Source of the DNA: an uncultured Streptococcus sp.
GTDB lineage: Bacteria; Bacillota; Bacilli; Lactobacillales; Streptococcaceae
Assembly (NCBI GenBank): GCA_902461025.1
Contig: CABPWC010000024.1
Coordinates: 1-16,435, forward strand
DNA: 16,435 bases
Reading direction: 5' to 3'
Shown here: positions 7,387-15,000 of the stretch, piece by piece
Layout of the letters: every line of letters begins with the position of its first letter
Position numbering within the stretch: the stretch's first letter is position 1
The notes under the pieces: generated by a model
Database searches by the model: none
What the model was told of the DNA's origin: nothing
What the model saw: only the letters and a program-made list of their open reading frames with translations
Translations under genes and position numbers: made by a program

Positions 7387-8132
7387 ACGGACAAATGTAT
7401 CAGATAGCCTGTATCGTGGCAGCAGCTAGGAAGGCTTTGAAAAGTGGCAAAGAAATATGGTATAAGCCTGAAAAATATACAAATAAGATGAGTTTTCAAA
7501 TTTTGCTGTCAGAAAATGGGGAAGCTGCAGAACTTTCAGTATCTGACTGGTTTGAAAACCTCAAGGAAAAAGGTTTGAAGGACTTACAATTATTTTGCCC
7601 CATTTCAGTTGAAGACAGAGGTATTTTAGGTTTCTCCAATACAACACAGAGTTCAATTCTTTGTTTTTATAAATATGGTAAGGCAAGTTATTTCCTACCA
7701 AATTGGAAATCTGCTTCCCTAGGCAGGGGCTGGGATGTTACCTACACCGAGTATGACTGGGAAAGGTCTTCTCAAGAAATTCCCCACTATGAAAATAATA
7801 TCGAAGAATTTAAGGACATATTGGCTCGTATAGAAGATCTAGCAATTAAAATTGAATGTGAGAACTTTGCCAAAGTCTTTCATTCTGCTAGAAATCATTT
7901 ACTTGACCTTGATGCTACTAAGGTGCTAGAGGAACCTCAAATTCCGCCACAAAATCAAAATATATTTAGAGCTGCAAGTGCAGCTGATGTTTTTGGAGGA
8001 ATGGGCTCCTGGAATGATGGGCCTGGATGGCTGGCACAAGATAAGGGACTTGGTCAACAATACGATGAACTTTCGGATCAATTGCTAAGAAATATTAGAT
8101 CAGCCATTCTATTTGCCATCAACGAGTGGTGA
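7383..8132 (+). CDS. Unknown 249-aa protein, translationally coupled to a SUKH gene
   Basis: No domain is recognised with certainty. The start overlaps the stop of the preceding SUKH gene by 4 nt. The N-terminal half reads as a mixed alpha/beta domain (IACIVAAARKAL helix, then KEIWYKP and SFQILLSE strands). The C-terminal 46 residues (about 204-249) form a distinctive block, FGGMGSWNDGPGWLA followed by a helix ending LLRNIRSAILFAINEW. That block looks like a conserved family signature and I believe similar endings occur in other Firmicutes and proteobacterial hypothetical proteins. No signal peptide or membrane helix is present. It could be a partner of the SUKH protein or a separate immunity protein. 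Confidence 0.8.
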   Translation: MNGQMYQIACIVAAARKALKSGKEIWYKPEKYTNKMSFQILLSENGEAAELSVSDWFENLKEKGLKDLQLFCPISVEDRGILGFSNTTQSSILCFYKYGKASYFLPNWKSASLGRGWDVTYTEYDWERSSQEIPHYENNIEEFKDILARIEDLAIKIECENFAKVFHSARNHLLDLDATKVLEEPQIPPQNQNIFRAASAADVFGGMGSWNDGPGWLAQDKGLGQQYDELSDQLLRNIRSAILFAINEW

Positions 8133-8150
8133 TGGATTAGGAGAGAGAAA

Positions 8151-9107
8151 ATGGGGAAGTTAAAGTTAAGTCTATTGAATAAATGGGAACTAGACAAGGA
8201 CTACAATAGTGTTTTCAATTCTGTCATGTTACATGATGGTAGAGCCTTTGTCTTGATCAGTGAGAAGGAATCTTTTAATCGCTACTGTCTGCTTGAAGTA
8301 TCACCTTTGGGTGTGAAGGAGATAGATGCTTGGTATTGTGACCATGTTTGGGAGGAAGAACCTCTACTCTTTACAGATGGACAAAATGTTGGCCTCATCA
8401 AGGCTGGCAAGGAAATGGTCTATTATACTGGTGATTTTTCTCATCCAGAAATCATTGCCCTAAAGGATCCGCAAGGTATACTTCCTAAAAAGGCTCAAGA
8501 GAGATATTTTCAAATCGTATCAGATAGCGACCAGATACCTGTGTGTTTTGAAAATCAAGTTTATACAAATCATGCCAGAAACTTTGCCCTTTTAGAGTTT
8601 GATAGCGCGAAAAAGCAGGCGAAGTGGACCACTTATTCGCATATCGATAAAAAAGATTTAAGCCACCACGATATGAGCTCAGATGCTTGTCCTAAAATCG
8701 ATAGTATGAAATCTTGGAAGCAAGAGCTCTATGCCTTTACCTCTGGAGAAAGTCAAACCTCTGTCAATAAATGGGGCATGGACTATTATGCTCTTGTTAA
8801 AATCTCTAGTGATGGTCGTATTATCGAAAAGTTATTAGAATCTAAACATTTAAAGGCTTCAGGCAAAAAAGCTGGTGTCAATGGAATTTTTACAGATTCG
8901 CCTTATCTTATCCTGAGCCCCCTATTTAAGAATGATGACTGGAAGGGCAAGCAAAAGCTATTTTCTCTGGCAACAAGAGAATGGTGCGATATAGCTTTGC
9001 CTAGAGGAATGAGTAAACACAAGCTTCAAAATATGACAGACAACTTTTGTTTAACCTTCCTCTACGACAGAGGATTAAAAGAACTTGCCCTTTGTCAGAT
9101 CGACTAG
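8151..9107 (+). CDS. Unknown 318-aa protein, possibly beta-propeller-like
   Basis: I do not recognise the family. The sequence is made of many short predicted strands separated by turns (for example GRAFVLIS, YCLLEVSPLGVKEIDAWY, PLLFTDGQNVGLIKAG, SWKQELYAFTSGE, YALVKISSDGRIIEKLL, SPYLILSPLF). This is the look of a repeating beta-sheet protein such as a propeller. No secretion signal, metal motif or catalytic signature is visible. A good TAGGAGAG ribosome binding site precedes the ATG, 18 nt after the previous stop. It is the last gene of the SUKH/ankyrin cluster. The fold suggestion is weak; the coding call is firm given length, start signal and codon use. Confidence 0.8.
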   Translation: MGKLKLSLLNKWELDKDYNSVFNSVMLHDGRAFVLISEKESFNRYCLLEVSPLGVKEIDAWYCDHVWEEEPLLFTDGQNVGLIKAGKEMVYYTGDFSHPEIIALKDPQGILPKKAQERYFQIVSDSDQIPVCFENQVYTNHARNFALLEFDSAKKQAKWTTYSHIDKKDLSHHDMSSDACPKIDSMKSWKQELYAFTSGESQTSVNKWGMDYYALVKISSDGRIIEKLLESKHLKASGKKAGVNGIFTDSPYLILSPLFKNDDWKGKQKLFSLATREWCDIALPRGMSKHKLQNMTDNFCLTFLYDRGLKELALCQID

Positions 9108-9211
9108 GCTGTGAGGCTGTTTTGGGGAGCTTTTATTGATAGGAGCTGAGATTTCTTGAATAGTCTACAGTATTTATTTTGAGTTGTTATCTTGTCAATT
9201 TTATCCAAGTA

Positions 9212-9240
9212 TTGCAATTTAAGTCTTAAAATAGTATACT
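9212..9240 (+). promoter_or_regulatory. Promoter of the neopullulanase gene
   Basis: TTGCAA at 9212-9217 and TATACT at 9235-9240 are separated by exactly 17 bp, a good sigma-A-type promoter. Transcription would start near 9247, just before the operator-like palindrome. The rest of this 186-nt gap between genes shows no small ORF or clear terminator. Confidence 0.72.
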
Positions 9241-9253
9241 AGTTCTGTTAGTT

Positions 9254-9269
9254 ATGAAAACGTTTGCGT
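9254..9269. promoter_or_regulatory. LacI-family operator (cre/MalR-type) in the neopullulanase leader
   Basis: ATGAAAACGTTTGCGT fits 14 of 16 positions of the CcpA cre pattern WTGAAARCGYTTWCWW. It also shares the CGTTTGCG half with the MalR-type operators I recall from pneumococcus. An inverted repeat AAAACG-N4-CGTTTT spans 9257-9272. It lies about 14 nt downstream of the -10 box, the right place for a repressor roadblock. It implies control by glucose (CcpA) or maltodextrin (a MalR-like LacI repressor); the sequence alone does not separate the two. Confidence 0.7.
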
Positions 9270-9293
9270 TTTATTAATTTTAGGAGACAAGAC

Positions 9294-11042
9294 ATGGAAT
9301 TGACAGCCATTTATCATAGACCAGAATCAGAGTATGCTTATCTTTACAAAGAAGGTCAGCTACATATCCGAATCAGAACCAAGAAAAATGATGTCCAGAA
9401 GGTTATCTTACACTATGGAGATCCCTTTATTTTCATTGAGGATAAGTATGAAGCTAAGAAAGAAATGACCAAAGTAACCTCAGATGCCCTATTTGACTAT
9501 TGGCAGGTTACGGTATCGGTTGATTTTGCTCGCATTCAGTATCTCTTTGAACTTCTTGGTACAGAAGGTCAGGGTGTCTACTATGGCGATAAGGGTTGTG
9601 TAGAACATACGCAAGAAAACTTGGATGCTGAAGGAAATGGCTTTAAGCTTCCTTATATTCACGAAATTGACGGTTGTCAAGTTCCTGACTGGGTTTCAAA
9701 TACCGTTTGGTATCAGATTTTTCCAGAACGCTTTGCTAATGGAAATCCTCATTTGACTCCAGATGGAGCTCGAGAGTGGGATACTGAGATTGCACCTAAG
9801 AGGGATGACTTTTTTGGTGGAGATTTACAAGGAATTATCGACCATTTAGACTATCTTAAAGATTTAGGAATCACTGGTCTTTATCTATGTCCGATTTTTG
9901 AAGCTACGACCAATCATAAGTATGATACGACCGATTATTTTGAAATTGACCGCCACTTTGGAGACAAGGAAGTCTTTCGTAGTTTAGTCGAGGAAGCTCA
10001 TAAACGTGGCATCAAGATTATGCTAGATGCTGTTTTCAATCATATTGGCTACCAGTCTGCCCAATGGCAGGATGTTCTAAAGAACGGAGAACAGTCCCCT
10101 TATAAAGATTGGTTCCATATCCAAGAATTTCCAATTACAGAAGATAAGCTCAAGAAGGCGAGAGAACTCCCTTATCATACCTTTGCCTTTGCCAGCTACA
10201 TGCCTAAGTTAAATACAGCTAATCCTGAAGTTAAAGACTATCTTTTGAGGGTTGCGACTTACTGGATTGAGAATTTTGATATTGATGCTTGGCGCTTGGA
10301 CGTTGCCAATGAAATTGACCATCAGTTCTGGAGAGATTTTAGAAAGGCAGTTCTCGCTAAAAAGCCTGATTTGTATATTTTAGGTGAAATCTGGCATACT
10401 TCCCAGCCTTGGCTAAAAGGGGATGAATTCCATGCGGTCATGAACTACCCGCTCGCTGAAAGTATCAAAGATTATTTCTTGCGTCAGCGTAAAAAGACAG
10501 AGCAGTTTATTTCAGAAATCAATAGCCAGTCGATGTACTACAAGCAACAAATCTCAGAGGTGATGTTTAACCTTTTGGATTCTCATGATACAGAGCGTAT
10601 CCTCACAACTGCCAAAGGAAATATCCAACACGTCAAGGCTGCTCTAACTTTCCTCTACCTTCAAAAAGGGACTCCTTGTATCTATTACGGAACAGAGCTG
10701 GCTCTAATAGGTGGACCAGACCCTGACTGCCGCCGTGTCATGCCTTGGGACCGTGTGTCTGAGGATAATGATATGCTAAATTTTATGAAGAAATTAATCA
10801 AGGTTCGTAAGGAAGTGGCAAGTATGATTCAGCATGGTAATTATCGCTTGGAAGAATTGAAACCAGATGTCCTATCCTTGAAGTGGAACTACCAAGGGAA
10901 AGAAGTTCAAGCCATCTTCAATCAGTCTTCTGAGAAATATACTTTAGATAGAGATTCAGTTGATTTAGCCAGTCACTGCGAACAAGAAGATGGGCAGCAA
11001 GTCATCTTGCCAGATGGATTTGTGGTCTATATTTCTGAGTAA
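9294..11042 (+). CDS. Neopullulanase / cyclomaltodextrinase (GH13)
   Basis: This is an intracellular alpha-glucan hydrolase of GH13 (neopullulanase/cyclomaltodextrinase/maltogenic amylase group) that cleaves maltodextrins, cyclodextrins or pullulan. It has 582 aa, normal for the group, and no signal peptide. An N-terminal CBM34-like domain covers about 1-125 and the TIM barrel starts near VWYQIFPERFANG (138-150). Conserved region I is DAVFNH (245-250). Region II is WRLDVANEID with nucleophile Asp336, region III GEIWH with acid/base Glu365, and region IV LLDSHD with Asp432. All three catalytic acids are present. The ATG at 9294 has a TAGGAGA site at 9281-9287; an upstream TTG at 9264 lies inside the operator and has no ribosome binding site. 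Substrate preference within the group cannot be told from sequence by eye. Confidence 0.95.
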   Translation: MELTAIYHRPESEYAYLYKEGQLHIRIRTKKNDVQKVILHYGDPFIFIEDKYEAKKEMTKVTSDALFDYWQVTVSVDFARIQYLFELLGTEGQGVYYGDKGCVEHTQENLDAEGNGFKLPYIHEIDGCQVPDWVSNTVWYQIFPERFANGNPHLTPDGAREWDTEIAPKRDDFFGGDLQGIIDHLDYLKDLGITGLYLCPIFEATTNHKYDTTDYFEIDRHFGDKEVFRSLVEEAHKRGIKIMLDAVFNHIGYQSAQWQDVLKNGEQSPYKDWFHIQEFPITEDKLKKARELPYHTFAFASYMPKLNTANPEVKDYLLRVATYWIENFDIDAWRLDVANEIDHQFWRDFRKAVLAKKPDLYILGEIWHTSQPWLKGDEFHAVMNYPLAESIKDYFLRQRKKTEQFISEINSQSMYYKQQISEVMFNLLDSHDTERILTTAKGNIQHVKAALTFLYLQKGTPCIYYGTELALIGGPDPDCRRVMPWDRVSEDNDMLNFMKKLIKVRKEVASMIQHGNYRLEELKPDVLSLKWNYQGKEVQAIFNQSSEKYTLDRDSVDLASHCEQEDGQQVILPDGFVVYISE

Positions 11043-11057
11043 GAAAGGAATAAAACG

Positions 11058-11615
11058 ATGGCACTCAATGAAGTTTATGATTATTTTCGTCACTATGATA
11101 AGGAAACTTATCAAGTTGTCGCCTGCATGGGTAATGAACCATCCGAAGAAGATGTAAAGGATTTTGAAAACCAATATGGCATTCGTCTGCCAGAAGATTT
11201 CAGAGAATTCACCATGTCATCTCTGGGAGGTCTCTTTATGGAAGTTAGAGAAGAGCTATGGCCAAGAGCCAAGGCTTACGATGTAGCACCATTTTGGACC
11301 TTCTGTCGAGGTATTAAAGTCTTGGGAATTGCAAATGGCATCCCAGATTTCTTAGACATTCGTCTTAAAACCAAGGAATTACACGCTCTGGGTTTTGTGG
11401 ATTATATTCCATTTCTGTCTATCATCGGGGATGGAGATGTGGTTTTTTGCTTTGATAAGGACAATCATATTGTAGCTCTAGATTGGTATAATAGTGGCGA
11501 AACTGAGGAGCTAAATTGTGATTTTTCAGAGCTTTTGCTTCATCAAATTGCAGAGCTAGAAGAACGTAAAAATGAGATGGTCAAGCTACTGGCAAATGGA
11601 AAAACTAGTCAGTGA
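11058..11615 (+). CDS. SUKH (SMI1/KNR4) family protein behind neopullulanase
   Basis: A 185-aa protein whose residues 29-51 carry the SUKH-1 signature PSEEDVKDFENQYGIRLPED followed by FREF. It closely parallels the SUKH protein at 6799 (ERFGIRLPSDFKEL). The central GLFMEV strand and the later GDVVFCFDKDNHIVALDWYN stretch (about 127-146) complete the fold. No signal peptide is present. A GAAAGGA site precedes the ATG. The gap to the neopullulanase stop is only 15 nt, with no terminator, so the two share a transcript although their functions look unrelated. A terminator at 11799-11828 could end this operon. Probable immunity protein; no toxin partner visible. Confidence 0.88.
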   Translation: MALNEVYDYFRHYDKETYQVVACMGNEPSEEDVKDFENQYGIRLPEDFREFTMSSLGGLFMEVREELWPRAKAYDVAPFWTFCRGIKVLGIANGIPDFLDIRLKTKELHALGFVDYIPFLSIIGDGDVVFCFDKDNHIVALDWYNSGETEELNCDFSELLLHQIAELEERKNEMVKLLANGKTSQ

Positions 11616-11650
11616 TTGAAGGGAAAATTCAGGATTGATTTTTAATAATA

Positions 11651-11828
11651 AGAGTGGGACAGAAATCGGTCATTCGTTAGAATTCGATTTCGTCGTCTCA
11701 CCTCCGCAAAGTTGAGTAGGGCTGTAAAAGCTGATGAAATCAGCGTAGTAGAGCCCACTCAACCACTGCGTCTTTCTCGACAATCCAAAGACAATTGAGA
11801 GGCTAGGACTTTTGTCCCAGCCTCTTTT
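11651..11828 (+). repeat. Structured intergenic repeat (about 178 bp) ending in a terminator
   Basis: This non-coding element is bounded by an imperfect inverted repeat: TGGGACAGAAAT at 11655-11666 against ACTTTTGTCCCA at 11808-11819. Inside are AAATCG/CGATTT (11663-11668 with 11685-11690) and a long stem GTTGAGT-A-GGGCT (11711-11723) with AGCCCACTCAAC (11752-11763), bulging one A. Within that stem's loop is a small hairpin GCTGAT-GAA-ATCAGC (11730-11744). The right end is a strong terminator hairpin. I recall very similar intergenic sequences in other Mitis-group streptococci, so I take it for a dispersed repeat rather than a unique RNA gene. It encodes no protein and so cannot move by itself. 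Copy number was not checked. Confidence 0.65.
11799..11828 (+). terminator. Rho-independent terminator at the right end of the repeat
   Basis: GAGGCTAGGAC and GTCCCAGCCTC pair around a TTTT loop with a single A/C mismatch, followed by TTTT. It would stop transcripts from the neopullulanase-SUKH operon and shield bgaA from read-through. Confidence 0.85.
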
Positions 11829-11859
11829 GTAATTTTCATTAAATGTACATTCAGCTTTT

Positions 11860-11880
11860 TATAATTTTCTACAAATTATA
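11860..11880. repeat. Inverted repeat TATAATTT-N5-AAATTATA
   Basis: A perfect 8-bp inverted repeat around TCTAC, extended outward by a T-run on the left and an A-run on the right with one bulged G. It could be a bidirectional AT-rich terminator or a regulator site upstream of bgaA. The surrounding 11829-11950 is very AT-rich, with no ORF. Confidence 0.45.
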
Positions 11881-11935
11881 GAAAAAAGAATCAAAAGTAT
11901 GAGTTTTACAGTCATAGTATTGAAGTATCCTATAT

Positions 11936-11949
11936 TATTTTATAAAATA
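11936..11949. repeat. Perfect 14-bp palindrome TATTTTATAAAATA
   Basis: Self-complementary AT-only sequence 86 nt upstream of the bgaA start. A dimeric regulator could bind it, but AT-rich palindromes also arise by chance. Confidence 0.35.
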
Positions 11950-11952
11950 GAA

Positions 11953-11963
11953 GTAATCATTAC
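11953..11963. promoter_or_regulatory. Palindrome GTAATCATTAC overlapping the bgaA -35 region
   Basis: GTAAT and ATTAC flank a single C, and the right arm overlaps the candidate -35 TTACAA (11960-11965). GntR- or MarR-type repressors often bind short palindromes of this kind, so it is a candidate operator for bgaA. No specific regulator is identified. Confidence 0.4.
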
Positions 11964-11987
11964 AAAACAAGTATAGTGCTTTCAACA
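11960..11987 (+). promoter_or_regulatory. Candidate promoter of bgaA
   Basis: TTACAA at 11960-11965 and TATAGT at 11982-11987 with a 16-bp spacer. It sits directly upstream of the cre site, so CcpA binding would cover the start of transcription. Other AT-rich hexamers further upstream are possible alternatives. Confidence 0.5.
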
Positions 11988-11990
11988 AAA

Positions 11991-12006
11991 ATGGAAGCGG
12001 TTACTT
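11991..12006. promoter_or_regulatory. cre site (CcpA) upstream of bgaA
   Basis: ATGGAAGCGGTTACTT fits the consensus WTGNNARCGNWWWCAW at all but one position. It starts 3 nt after the candidate -10 box, which suggests carbon catabolite repression of bgaA when glucose is present. Confidence 0.72.
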
Positions 12007-12021
12007 AATAAGGAGAACCCT

Positions 12022-15000
12022 ATGGGAAAAGACTATTGGAATCGCAAAAGTGTCTATAGCATCCGTAAATTTACGGTAGGAACATGCTCGGTACTTATCG
12101 GGACTTGCTCTGTTTTATTAGGAGCAAATCTAGCTACTGTAAATTCAGTATCTGCCAATGAGACACCAGTCGCAGTTACCACAGAAAATGTGGAGAAAGA
12201 AACACCTAAAGATCAAGTTACGGAAGCAAAAGTTTCAGAACAAGCTATACCAACAGAACCTGTTACTAGTGAAGTAGTAAGAACTGAACATGAAGTAGAG
12301 AAAAAAGAAGAAATTCCATCTACTTCCGATAAAAAAGAGATTTCAGCTTCAGAAAAACAGGCTCCAGCTCTTACTCAAGACCAATCTGCTCAGACTGAAA
12401 AACCTGAGCTTAAACCTGCAACTAATGATGAGGTTAAACAGTTGATTGAGGATAGAAAAGTAGAATTCAACCAAAACTGGCATTTCAAGCTCAATGCCAA
12501 TGCTAAAGATGCGGTCAAGCCAGATGCCGATGTTTCTAGTTGGAAGAAATTAGACCTTCCTCATGACTGGAGTATTTACAATGACTTTGACCATGACTCA
12601 CCTGCCCAAAACGAAGGTGGGCAACTCAATGGTGGTGATGCTTGGTATCGTAAGACCTTTAAACTCGATGAAGAAGACCTCAATAAGAATGTACGTATCT
12701 CATTTGATGGGGTTTACATGGATTCTCAAGTTTATGTAAATGGTCAGCTAGTTGGGCACTATCCAAATGGTTACAACCAATTCTCATATGACATCACTGA
12801 CTATCTCCATAAAGACGGTCGCGAGAATGTCGTAGCAGTGCATGCCATCAACAAACAACCAAGTAGCCGTTGGTACTCAGGAAGCGGGATTTACCGTGAT
12901 GTTACCCTTCAAGTCACAGATAAGGTCCATACTGAGAAAAATGGAACAACTATCTTAACACCAGATCTTGAAAAACAACAGAATGGCAAGGTTGATACTC
13001 ATGTAACCAGTAAGATCGTCAATACTGATGATAAAGATCATGAAATTCTTGCTGAGTATCAAATCATTGAACGTAATGGTCAAGCTGTAACGGATCTCGT
13101 TCGTACAGCTAGTCAAGTCTTGAAAGCTCATCAATCAACAAGTTTAAATGCTATTTTGCAAGTTGACAAACCAAAACTTTGGACAGTTCTCACTGATAAA
13201 CCGGCCCTTTATGAATTGGTGACTCGTGTCTATCGTGATGGCCAGTTGGTGGATGCTAAGAAAGATTTGTTTGGGTACCGTTATTACAACTGGACACCAA
13301 ATGAAGGTTTCTCTTTGAATGGTGAACGCATTAAATTCCATGGGGTTTCTCTTCACCATGACCATGGAGCTCTTGGAGCTGAAGAAAACTATAAAGCAGA
13401 ATACCGTCGTCTGAAACAAATGAAGGATATGGGTGTGAACTCTATCCGTACAACTCACAACCCAGCTAGTGAGCAGACTTTGCAGATTGCTGCTGAGCTT
13501 GGTTTGTTGGTCCAAGAAGAAGCCTTCGATACTTGGTATGGTGGTAAGAAACAGTATGACTACGGTCGCTTCTTTGACAAAGATGCTACTCACCCAGACG
13601 CTAAAAAAGGTGAAAAATGGTCTGATTTTGACCTTCGTACCATGGTTGAACGAGGAAAGAACAACCCTGCTATCGTTATGTGGTCTATCGGTAATGAAAT
13701 CGGTGAAGCAGACGGGAAACCTCGTTCTTTAGCAACAGTTAAACGCTTGGTTCAAGTTATTAAGGCTGTTGATAAGACACGCTATGTCACTATGGGAGCA
13801 GATAAGTTCCGCTTTGGTGATGGTAGTGGTGACCATGAAAAGATTGCCAATGAACTTGATGCGGTTGGATTTAACTATTCAGAAGACAACTACAAGAAAC
13901 TTCGTGCGAAACATCCAAATTGGTTGATTTACGGATCTGAAACTTCCTCAGCTACTCGTACACGTGGAAGTTATTTCCGCCCAGAACGTGAATTGGTACA
14001 CAGCAATCAGGCTTACCGTCATTACGAGCAATCAGACTACGGTAATGACCGTGTTGGCTGGGGTAAAACAGCTACTGCATCTTGGACTTTTGACCGTGAC
14101 AATGCAGGTTATGCAGGTCAGTTCATCTGGACAGGTACGGACTATATCGGTGAACCTACTCCATGGCACAACCAAAACCACACACCAGTTAAGAGTTCTT
14201 ACTTTGGTATCGTAGATACAGCAGGTATTCCAAAAAATGACTACTACTTGTACCAAAGTCAATGGGTTTCTGCTGAGAAGAAACCAATGGTTCACTTGCT
14301 TCCTCACTGGAACTGGGAAAATCCTACCCTAAAAGAGAATGTAGCGGATGCAGATGGTAATATTCCAGTCCGTGCCTATTCTAATGCGGCAAGTGTAGAA
14401 CTATTCTTGAATGGTAATACTCTAGGCAAGAAGACATTTACTAAAAAACAAACAAGTGATGGACGTACTTACCAAGAGGGTGCTAAACCGAATGAACTTT
14501 ACCTTGAATGGAAGGTTGCTTTTGAAGCTGGTACTTTAGAAGCAGTAGCTCGTGACGAAGCAGGTAATATCATTGCTCGTGATAAGATTGTGACTGCTGG
14601 AGAACCTGCAGGGGTTCGTTTGGTCAAAGAAGAAAATGCTATTGCAGCTGACGGAAAAGACCTCACTTATATCTACTACGAAATCGTTGATAGCAAAGGG
14701 AACGTAGTTCCAACTGCCAATAACCTAGTTCGCTTCCAGTTACATGGACAAGGTCAGATTGTCGGTGTGGACAACGGGGAACAAGCCAGCCGCGAACGTT
14801 ACAAAGAACAAGCAGATGGTTCATGGATTCGCAAAGCCTTTAATGGTAAGGGTGTTGTGATTGTCAAATCAACGGAGCAAGCAGGGAAATTCACTTTGAC
14901 TGCCCACTCTGATTTCTTGAAATCTGGTCAAACAACGATCTTCACAGGTAAAAAAGACCAAGCAGAAAAAACAGTTTTAGGAACAGAAGTGCCTAAAGTA

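Noticed and set aside
3595..9107. Toxin gene (LXG, WXG100, Rhs or nuclease) inside the island
   Set aside because: All seven proteins were read through; none has a secretion-type N-terminal domain or a recognisable nuclease motif.
9108..9150. Possible terminator after the 318-aa gene (AGGCT and AGCTTTT)
   Set aside because: The stem is too short and interrupted to support a call; read-through into the next promoter region cannot be excluded.
11651..11828. CRISPR array, tRNA or known riboswitch in the bgaA upstream gap
   Set aside because: No regular repeat-spacer pattern, no cloverleaf with tRNA consensus bases, and no riboswitch core I recognise; the hairpins fit a dispersed repeat with a terminator better.
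3395..12021. Insertion sequence or integrase marking a mobile element
   Set aside because: No transposase, integrase or relaxase frame is present, and no flanking direct repeats were seen.
13144..13593. Open frame of 149 codons on the - strand inside bgaA
   Set aside because: It is antisense to the strongly conserved GH2 catalytic region; it has no ribosome binding site and its protein is not family-like.
14032..14307. Open frames on both strands around 13964-14307
   Set aside because: They fall within the continuous bgaA frame, which contains GH2 motifs; shadow frames.
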